DNA of 18,491 nucleotides, from contig DATAXV010000236.1 of the NCBI GenBank assembly GCA_036272915.1, positions 1 through 18,491 of the forward strand, given 5' to 3'. Of the stretch, positions 13,678 through 18,491 are shown in pieces (position 1 is the first letter of the stretch; each line of letters begins with the position of its first letter). Under the pieces are notes generated by a model. That model did not search any database. It saw only the letters and a list, made by a program, of their open reading frames with translations, and had not been told where the DNA came from. This DNA comes from DATAXV01 sp036272915 (lineage in GTDB: Bacteria; Chloroflexota; Dormibacteria; Dormibacterales; Dormibacteraceae). The position numbers were made by a program, and so were the translations under genes.

Positions 13678-14916
13678 TTGCCCAGGCGGAAGCGAGTCGT
13701 AGGACTCGACCTAGGCACCAGCAGGGTCGCCGTTGTCATCGCCGAGACAGAGGATGACACACAGGTGACCGTGACCGGCGTCGGCCAGGTCCCTTCAGAG
13801 GGCTTGCGCAAGGGCGTCGTGGTGAACATCGAACGCACCGTGCAGGCCATACAGCAGGCGGTCCTCATCGCCGAGCGGATGGCCGGTGTCCACGTGGAGT
13901 CGGTGGTGGTGTCACTGGCCGGCTCTCACATCAAGTCTCAGAACTCCAGGGGCGTGATCGCCGTTGCCGGGCCCGATCGCGAGATCCGGGAGCGCGACGT
14001 GCAGCGCGCGGTCGAGGGGGCCAGGGCGGTCAGCGTGCCCAACGACCGGGAGATCATCCACGTGCTGCCCCGCTCGTTCACCGTCGACGGCCAGGACGGG
14101 GTCAAGGAAGCGGTCGGCATGACCGGCCAACGCCTGGAGATCGAGGCCCACATCGTGACCGGCGCGAGGACCTCGGTGCAGAACGTGATCAAGTGCGTGC
14201 ACCAGGCGGGTCTCGACGTGGACGACGTGGTCGCGCAGGGTCTGGCCTCGGGCGAGGGTGTGCTCAGCAGCAACGAGATCGACCTGGGCGTCTGTCTGAT
14301 CGACATCGGGGCGGGAACCACCGACATCGTCGTCTACAACGAGGGTTCGGCACTGCACCTGGCCACGATTCCGGTCGGGGGCAACCACGTCACCAACGAC
14401 ATCGCCATCGGCCTGCGGACGACCCTGGCCGATGCCGAGGCGCTGAAGCTCAACTACGGGCACACGCTGCCCGAGCTGATCTCGCCCGAGGAGCGCCTTG
14501 ACGTCCGCCAGGTCGGCAGGGAGCGGACGCAGGCCACGCCACGAAGGTACCTGGCCGAGATCATAGGTCCGCGGATGAAGGAGATCCTGCAGATGGCCCG
14601 CGACGAGGTTCGTCGCAGCGGCTACGACGGTCTCCTGCCGGCGGGCTGCGTGCTCACCGGCGGCGGTGCCCGCCTGATGGGGGCGACCGACGCCGCCCAG
14701 ACGGTCTTCGACAGCGCCATCCGCCTCGGGCTGCCCTCGGCGGTGGGAGGGCTCGCCGACCGCGCCGGCGGTCCCGCCTACGCCTGCTCGCTCGGCCTCG
14801 TCCGCTGGGGAAGCCGCATGCGGCCCAGGCAGGTCGACGGCGGCGGCGAGCAGCAACCCCCCGCGCTGGCCGGCGCGTACCAGAGAACGGTGCGCTGGCT
14901 GCGGGACTTCTTCTAG
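13678..14916 (+). CDS. ftsA: Cell division protein FtsA (actin-like membrane tether of FtsZ)
   Basis: 412 residues, normal for the family. This actin/Hsp70-fold ATPase anchors FtsZ filaments to the membrane. Phosphate loop 1 is GLDLGTSRVAVV (9-20, Asp11). The FtsA-specific SHS2 region (about 84-160) includes SGSHI-like AGSHIK and the VLPRSFTVDGQDG stretch. Phosphate loop 2 is LIDIGAGTTDIVVY (207-220), and the adenosine motif is LTGGGARLMG (326-335). The C-terminus YQRTVRWLRDFF (401-412) is an amphipathic helix of the kind that targets the membrane, after a short Gly/Gln/Pro linker. The start is TTG 13678. FtsA is missing from many Actinobacteria, so its presence argues against a typical member of that phylum. 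Confidence 0.93.
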   Translation: MPRRKRVVGLDLGTSRVAVVIAETEDDTQVTVTGVGQVPSEGLRKGVVVNIERTVQAIQQAVLIAERMAGVHVESVVVSLAGSHIKSQNSRGVIAVAGPDREIRERDVQRAVEGARAVSVPNDREIIHVLPRSFTVDGQDGVKEAVGMTGQRLEIEAHIVTGARTSVQNVIKCVHQAGLDVDDVVAQGLASGEGVLSSNEIDLGVCLIDIGAGTTDIVVYNEGSALHLATIPVGGNHVTNDIAIGLRTTLADAEALKLNYGHTLPELISPEERLDVRQVGRERTQATPRRYLAEIIGPRMKEILQMARDEVRRSGYDGLLPAGCVLTGGGARLMGATDAAQTVFDSAIRLGLPSAVGGLADRAGGPAYACSLGLVRWGSRMRPRQVDGGGEQQPPALAGAYQRTVRWLRDFF

Positions 14917-14972
14917 AGACATGCCACGCGAGACAGCACAGAACAGGCTGAGGTTGATCAGGGACGAACAGC

Positions 14973-14978
14973 AGGAGG
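14973..14978 (+). promoter_or_regulatory. Shine-Dalgarno sequence deciding the ftsZ start
   Basis: AGGAGG lies five bases before ATG 14984. A longer frame from ATG 14921 would add 21 residues but has no ribosome binding site. Starting at 14984 leaves the usual short N-terminus before the conserved IKVVGCGGGG. Confidence 0.8.
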
Positions 14979-14983
14979 ACACC

Positions 14984-16117
14984 ATGAGCTTGGAGCGCTC
15001 GGATCGCCAGGACGGGCGGGCCGCGATCAAGGTCGTAGGCTGCGGCGGCGGCGGCGGCAACGCCGTCAATCGCATGATTTCGGCTGCGCTCAAGGGCGTG
15101 GAGTTCATCGCCGTCAACACGGATCTTCAGGCGCTCGACCGCTGCAGCGCCGACATCAAGGTCAACATCGGTCGCAAGCTGACCCGCGGTCTGGGGTCGG
15201 GTGGCGACTGGACCAAGGGACGCGACGCCGCCGACGAGAGCCGGGCGGAGCTGACCGAGCTGCTCAAGGGCTCGGACATGGTCTTCATCACCGCCGGCAT
15301 GGGCGGCGGCACCGGGACCGGCTCCTCCTCGGTCGTGGCCGACGTGGCCAAGGAGCAGGGGGCGCTGACCATCGGCGTCGTCACCCGGCCCTTCCGCTGG
15401 GAGGGCAGGGTGCGCGCGGAGACCGCCGACGACGGGATCCGCGAGCTGAAGGAGAAGGTCGACGCCCTGATCGTGATCCCCAACGACCGGCTGGCCCAGG
15501 TCGTGCACAAGCGGACCACGCTGGAGGAGGCCTTCCGGTTCGCCGACGACGTCCTCCGCCAGGGCGTTCAGGGCATCTCCGACCTGATCGTCAATCCGGG
15601 CGTGATCAACCTCGACTTCGCCGACGTGAAGACGATCATGCACGAGGCCGGCGAGGCTCTCATGGGCATCGGCTACGGCTCCGGCGACACCAGGGCCGAG
15701 GACGCCGCCAAGGAGGCGGTCTCGAGCCCGCTGCTGGAGACCTCGATCGACGGCGCCAGGGGCATCCTCTTCAACGTCACCGCGGGCAAGGACATCACGC
15801 TCTTCGAGTGCGAGAAGGCGGCCGAGATCATCAAGGCCTCGGCGGACCCGGCGGCCAACATCATCTTCGGCGTGGTCAACAACGAGGCCCTCGACGACGA
15901 GGTCAAGATCACGGTGATCGCCACCGGGTTCCACCCGACCCAGCCGCCGCAGGTCCAGACTCCGACCGCGACCACCGAGTCGACCACGATCGAGTATCAG
16001 CAGCGCCCGCCGACCCCGCTCACGGAGCCGGAGCCCGAGCCTCAGCCGCGTCCCACTTACGGAACGGAGCAGGAGGATCTGGACATCCCCGCCTTCCTGC
16101 GCAATCGCAGGTTCTAG
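14984..16117 (+). CDS. ftsZ: Cell division GTPase FtsZ
   Basis: 377 residues. This tubulin homologue polymerises into the Z-ring. IKVVGCGGGGGNAVNRM (15-31) and FIAVNTD (41-47) form the first nucleotide loops, GGGTGTG (107-113) is the tubulin signature, and NPGVINLDFADV (204-215) is the T7 loop with catalytic Asp211 and Asp214. The C-terminal peptide DLDIPAFLRNRRF (365-377) is the FtsA-binding tail, after a short Pro/Thr/Glu linker (about 318-364). Differences from the usual: the T3 loop reads GLGSGGDWTKG (69-79), where most FtsZ have GxGxNPxxG, and the signature is followed by SSSVVA rather than AAPVVA. Both lie at the GTP site. It follows ftsA by 67 bp. Confidence 0.96.
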   Translation: MSLERSDRQDGRAAIKVVGCGGGGGNAVNRMISAALKGVEFIAVNTDLQALDRCSADIKVNIGRKLTRGLGSGGDWTKGRDAADESRAELTELLKGSDMVFITAGMGGGTGTGSSSVVADVAKEQGALTIGVVTRPFRWEGRVRAETADDGIRELKEKVDALIVIPNDRLAQVVHKRTTLEEAFRFADDVLRQGVQGISDLIVNPGVINLDFADVKTIMHEAGEALMGIGYGSGDTRAEDAAKEAVSSPLLETSIDGARGILFNVTAGKDITLFECEKAAEIIKASADPAANIIFGVVNNEALDDEVKITVIATGFHPTQPPQVQTPTATTESTTIEYQQRPPTPLTEPEPEPQPRPTYGTEQEDLDIPAFLRNRRF

Positions 16118-16130
16118 GGGATCGGGAAGG

Positions 16131-16137
16131 GGAGGAG
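16131..16137 (+). promoter_or_regulatory. Shine-Dalgarno sequence deciding the nrdR GTG start
   Basis: GGAGGAG lies a few bases before GTG 16141. This GTG is followed at once by RCPYCG, the invariant N-terminus of NrdR. The same frame is open far upstream through ftsZ, but that part is not coding. Confidence 0.8.
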
Positions 16138-16140
16138 TTT

Positions 16141-16635
16141 GTGCGCTGTCCGTATTGCGGCCACCCGGATCTGAAGGTGGTCGATTCCCGGGATTCGGAG
16201 GTCGGTGAGGCGATACGCCGCAGGCGGGAGTGCCTGCACTGCGGCCAGCGCTTCACCACCTATGAGCGGATCGAGACCGTGCCCTTCTTCGTCATCAAGA
16301 AGGATGGGCGCCGGGAGGACTTCGATCCGCAGAAGCTCTTCGGCGGGCTCCGCAAGGCGACCGAGAAGCGGGAGATCTCGCCGGAGAGATTGAACGGGAT
16401 CGTCGCCGACATCGAGGCCGACCTCCGCCGCAGCGGGCGGGTCGAGATTCCCAGCGGCGAGATCGGCGAGATGGTCATGGAGCGCCTGCGCGATCTCGAC
16501 GAGGTCGCCTACATCCGCTTCGCCTCCGTCTACCGGGAGTTCAAGGAGCTCCAAGAGGTCCGCAAGGAGATCGACCGCGTGCTCTCGGGCCCGCAGGCGG
16601 CCGAGCTGCTCAAGGGCAAGAAGACGTCGGCCTGA
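16141..16635 (+). CDS. nrdR: Transcriptional repressor NrdR
   Basis: 164 residues, close to the family norm (about 150-160). NrdR senses ATP/dATP and represses ribonucleotide reductase operons by binding paired NrdR boxes. The N-terminal zinc ribbon has C3-x2-C6 (MRCPYCGHPD) and C31-x2-C34 (ECLHCGQRF), with the diagnostic VVDSRDSEVGEAIRRRRE between them. The ATP-cone domain covers about 49-139 (VIKKDGRREDFDPQKL, then VAYIRFASVYREF). It lies 23 bp after ftsZ and probably shares its transcript. Paired NrdR-box-like sites at the ftsA promoter suggest autoregulation through the whole operon. No ribonucleotide reductase gene is in the window. The stop codon lies in a hairpin shared with the convergent sigma gene. 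Confidence 0.95.
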   Translation: MRCPYCGHPDLKVVDSRDSEVGEAIRRRRECLHCGQRFTTYERIETVPFFVIKKDGRREDFDPQKLFGGLRKATEKREISPERLNGIVADIEADLRRSGRVEIPSGEIGEMVMERLRDLDEVAYIRFASVYREFKELQEVRKEIDRVLSGPQAAELLKGKKTSA

Positions 16636-16652
16636 CCGTTCGGGTCAGGCCG
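16628..16652. terminator. Bidirectional hairpin between convergent nrdR and sigma-factor genes
   Basis: CGGCCTGACC (16628-16637), loop GTTCG, then GGTCAGGCCG (16643-16652) form a perfect 10-bp GC-rich stem. The nrdR stop (TGA, 16633-16635) lies in the left arm and the sigma gene stop (TGA on the - strand, 16645-16647) in the right arm. There is no T-tract on either side, so this is a GC-type bidirectional terminator candidate rather than a classical intrinsic terminator. Confidence 0.7.
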
Positions 16653-17667
16653 GCAGCGCCTCGGGCAGCCCGAAGCTCGGGAAGATCTCGGGTTTGATGA
16701 AGGCGGTGACCGACTCGATGCGGTCGCCGCGCAGGGTGAGGACGTCGAGCACCATTGCCTGGTACTGTCCCGCCTCCTCGCTCCAGCGATAGCATCCGAC
16801 CGCGGCCTGGCCGTTGGCCCAGGTCCGGACGTGCTGCCAGCGGACGGTGAGAGCGTGGTTGGTGAGGAACTCCACGATCGAGTCGAGGCCCCGGTACCAG
16901 GCTGCCGCGGGAGGCATCGACCAGCTCGGGTCCGCGGTCAGCATGCCGACGATGGCGTTGACGTCGGCCCGCTCCAGGGCGTCCGCGTAGTCCTGGACCA
17001 GCCGGCTCAGGCGCTCGTCGCCGAGGGCACTGAGCGTGGTCTGCTGGCTCTCCTCGGGGACGCGCTCGTCCACCGCCTTGTGCGCGCGCTGGAGGGCGCT
17101 GTTGACCGAGGCCACGGTCATGTCCAGTGTCTCGGCGACCTCCCTGGCCGAGAAGCCGACCACGTCGCGCAGGATCAGGACCGCCCGCTGACGGGCGGGG
17201 ATGAGCTGCAGCGCGGCGACGAACGCGAGCTCGAGGCTCTCGCGCTGCTCGTAGCGCGCGTCGGGTCCGGCCCGGCCGTCGGCCAGGTTGAGCTCGCGGT
17301 CGGGGAATGGCTCCAGCCAGATCGGCTCGTCGAGGTGGTCCGGGCTCTGGCCAGGCCCCGCCGGAGGACCGTAGTCGACGGGGAGGACGCGGCGGGGCCG
17401 GCGCCGGAGCAGCGTCAGGCTGGCGTTGGTGGCGATCCGGTAGAGCCAGGCCCGAAGGGGACCGCGGCCGTCGAACCGGGGAAGACCGCGCCAGGCGCGG
17501 AGCATGGTGTCCTGCATCGCGTCCTCGGCGTCCTGGACGGACCCGAGCAACCGGTAGCAGTGGGCGTAGAGCCCGGCGCGATGCGGCTCGAGCAACCCCG
17601 TATAGGCGTCCTGATCGCCCTGGCGGGCGGCCTGCAGAAGCCGGAGCTCGGCGTCGGTGGTTGCCAT
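16645..17667 (-). CDS. ECF sigma factor with C-terminal SnoaL-like domain (SigG/SigJ-like)
   Basis: 340 residues. Sigma region 2 covers about 23-93, with HCYRLLGSVQDAEDAMQDT (37-54) and LRAWLYRIATNASLTLLR (71-88). Region 4 covers about 144-198, with PARQRAVLILRDVVGFSAREV (157-177) and SVNSALQRAHKAV. From about 216 to the end is a SnoaL/NTF2-like domain (LVQDYADALERADVNAIVGML, then AWYRG, then VTAFIKPEIFPSFGLPEALP). This architecture occurs in ECF groups in which the C-terminal domain replaces a separate anti-sigma factor; none is seen nearby. ATG 17667 is preferred because conserved sequence starts here; ATG 17748, 27 codons upstream, is an alternative. The start lacks a well-spaced Shine-Dalgarno sequence. 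The regulon is unknown. Confidence 0.9.
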   Translation of the reverse strand: MATTDAELRLLQAARQGDQDAYTGLLEPHRAGLYAHCYRLLGSVQDAEDAMQDTMLRAWRGLPRFDGRGPLRAWLYRIATNASLTLLRRRPRRVLPVDYGPPAGPGQSPDHLDEPIWLEPFPDRELNLADGRAGPDARYEQRESLELAFVAALQLIPARQRAVLILRDVVGFSAREVAETLDMTVASVNSALQRAHKAVDERVPEESQQTTLSALGDERLSRLVQDYADALERADVNAIVGMLTADPSWSMPPAAAWYRGLDSIVEFLTNHALTVRWQHVRTWANGQAAVGCYRWSEEAGQYQAMVLDVLTLRGDRIESVTAFIKPEIFPSFGLPEALPA

Positions 17668-17678
17668 CCTCGCTGGAC

Positions 17679-17684
17679 AGCATA
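17679..17684 (-). promoter_or_regulatory. Possible -10 for the sigma-factor gene
   Basis: On the - strand TATGCT lies 11 bases before ATG 17667, giving a very short leader. This fits the absence of a properly placed ribosome binding site. GGGAAA about 17 bases further upstream (17702-17707) is a weak -35 candidate; its GGAA is reminiscent of ECF -35 elements and may hint at autoregulation. Confidence 0.35.
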
Positions 17685-17810
17685 GCGTCGCTTCGCCGCG
17701 ATTTCCCAGGTCCCCGGGACAGCCACGTCCGAAGGCGACCGATGACATCTGCCCACCCGACGGGTCGTATTGATCGCAGGTCGCTGGATGGGCACACCGG
17801 ACCCCTCACC

Positions 17811-17819
17811 TGCGATAGT
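17811..17819 (+). promoter_or_regulatory. Possible extended -10 promoter for the GyrI-like gene
   Basis: TGCGATAGT combines a TGn extension with a -10 hexamer GATAGT (4 of 6). It lies about 40 bases before ATG 17860, in the 192-bp gap between the divergent sigma and GyrI-like genes. The -35 is weak (GGCACA, 17791-17796), as is common with extended -10 promoters. Confidence 0.45.
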
Positions 17820-17859
17820 GGCGCCGTCCGCCGGACAGAGACAAGGAGAGTTCACCCAC

Positions 17860-18360
17860 ATGAGAACGACAGACCCCAGCGTCGTCGAGCGGCCGGAGCA
17901 GCCCTATGTCGCCAGGCGGGCGAGCGTCACCATGCAGACGATCGGCGAGGTCCTGCCCTCGCTGAACGCCGGGGTCGGCGAGTGGATGGGAAGGCATGGT
18001 CTTCAGCCGGTGGGCGCTCCCTTCTGGAAGTACGACGTGATCGACATGGCCCGGGAGATGGTGGTGCAGGTCGGCTTCCCCGTCGCCGCTCCGGTCGAGG
18101 GCGACGGCTCCGTCGTCACCGGCGTGCTGCCCGCCGGTCGCTACGCCACCCTGGTCCATACCGGCCACCCCCAGGAGCTGGTGGCGGCGACCCGCCGGCT
18201 GCTCGACTGGGGAGAGGAGCAGGGGCTGCGGTGGGACGCCGAGGAGTCGCCGGAGGGCGACCGTTGGGGATCGCGCCTCGAGATCTACCTCACCGATCCC
18301 GCCGACCAGCCCGACATGAGTCGGTGGGAGACGATGCTCGCCTTCAGACTCGCCGACTGA
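17860..18360 (+). CDS. GyrI-like small-molecule-binding domain protein
   Basis: 166 residues, a stand-alone GyrI-like (AraC effector-binding, SHS2-type) domain without a DNA-binding part. Features: YVARRASVTMQTIGEVLPSL (16-35), GAPFWKYDV (52-60), VQVGFPVAAPVEGDGSV (69-85), LPAGRYATLVHTGHPQEL (90-107), and WGSRLEIYLTDPADQPD (136-152). Glu141 in the LEIYLTDP motif matches the conserved acidic residue in ligand pockets of this fold. ATG 17860 is chosen because AAGGAGAG lies at 17843-17850; an in-frame ATG at 17770 has no such signal. Such proteins bind or hydrolyse small hydrophobic or cationic compounds. Divergence from an ECF sigma gene suggests a shared stress or xenobiotic response, but the ligand is unknown. 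Confidence 0.85.
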   Translation: MRTTDPSVVERPEQPYVARRASVTMQTIGEVLPSLNAGVGEWMGRHGLQPVGAPFWKYDVIDMAREMVVQVGFPVAAPVEGDGSVVTGVLPAGRYATLVHTGHPQELVAATRRLLDWGEEQGLRWDAEESPEGDRWGSRLEIYLTDPADQPDMSRWETMLAFRLAD

Positions 18361-18491
18361 GCGGACACGCCCTCGGGCACCCGGAGGGGATGAAAATGGG
18401 TGGGTCGGCCAGACGTGGAAGGAGTCCGGGCGTTCATTGATGCCCGCGAGCTCGTGACTGAGGGTGGGCTGGCGGGCGAGTAGGAACCCCG
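18361..18491. other. Terminal 131 bp without a supportable gene
   Basis: Only micro-frames are present on the + strand. One runs from GTG 18400 to TAG 18481-18483 (27 codons, including FIDARELVTEGGLAGE). A frame on the - strand also stays open to the window edge and could be the end of a gene lying beyond it. Neither has enough sequence to judge. Confidence 0.4.
18370..18388 (+). terminator. Weak hairpin after the GyrI-like gene
   Basis: CCCTC-GGG (18370-18377) can pair with CCC-G-GAGGG (18380-18388) through a short loop and one bulge, starting nine bases after the stop codon. There is no T-tract. It is a possible but weak terminator. Confidence 0.25.

Noticed and set aside
14921..14983. N-terminal extension of FtsZ from ATG 14921.
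   Set aside because: No Shine-Dalgarno sequence there. ATG 14984 has AGGAGG at ideal spacing and gives a normal FtsZ N-terminus.
15808..16140. Upstream extension of the nrdR frame through ftsZ.
   Set aside because: It overlaps ftsZ out of frame. The conserved NrdR N-terminus starts exactly at GTG 16141 behind a strong ribosome binding site.
1..18491. tRNA, rRNA, insertion sequence, integrase or phage genes.
   Set aside because: None recognised on either strand; all the coding space is filled by the genes listed.

Overview
This is an 18.5-kb, very G+C-rich window (about 70% by eye) from a bacterial chromosome. It carries an almost unbroken division and cell wall (dcw) cluster. The organism looks like a deep-branching, high-GC lineage of the Terrabacteria kind, for example an actinobacterial relative, Dormibacterota or Chloroflexota. 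Two points support this: the gene order, and a dehydrogenase that closely resembles the actinobacterial mycothiol-dependent formaldehyde dehydrogenase. Several enzymes (MurG, MurC, MraY, FtsZ) have altered family motifs, which suggests distance from well-studied phyla. The phylum is an inference, not a reading.

Layout, + strand: 3' end of rsmH (1-167), ftsL-like (216-737), ftsI-type transpeptidase (739-2517), murF (2548-3879), mraY (3876-4805), murD (4802-6094), ftsW (6098-7318), murG (7239-8276), murC (8273-9562), murB (9540-10445), ddl (10445-11392), ftsQ (11389-12429) and a zinc alcohol dehydrogenase (12456-13544). These genes overlap or lie within about 50 bp of each other and look like one transcription unit, with a possible internal start before murF. 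murE, normally between ftsI and murF, is absent. A 133-bp regulatory gap follows, then a second unit: ftsA (13678-14916), ftsZ (14984-16117) and nrdR (16141-16635). Convergent to it on the - strand is an ECF sigma factor with a C-terminal SnoaL-like domain (16645-17667). Divergent from the sigma gene is a GyrI-like ligand-binding protein (17860-18360). The last 131 bp hold no gene I can support.

How the genes work together: MurC, MurD and MurF (with an unlinked MurE) and Ddl build UDP-MurNAc-pentapeptide from the MurB product. MraY and MurG turn it into lipid II. FtsW and the class B transpeptidase polymerise and cross-link septal peptidoglycan. FtsQ and the FtsL-like protein form the regulatory membrane complex, and FtsA tethers FtsZ to the membrane.

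The most interesting observation is the ftsA upstream region. It contains two tandem sigma-70-like promoters and two NrdR-box-like sites exactly 31 bp apart, overlaying the promoter elements, and the third gene of the same operon encodes NrdR. This suggests a circuit in which the (d)ATP-sensing repressor of ribonucleotide reductase controls its own gene and ftsAZ, tying cell division to nucleotide supply. Also notable are the formaldehyde dehydrogenase-like gene between ftsQ and ftsA, and a symmetric hairpin holding the stop codons of two convergent genes.
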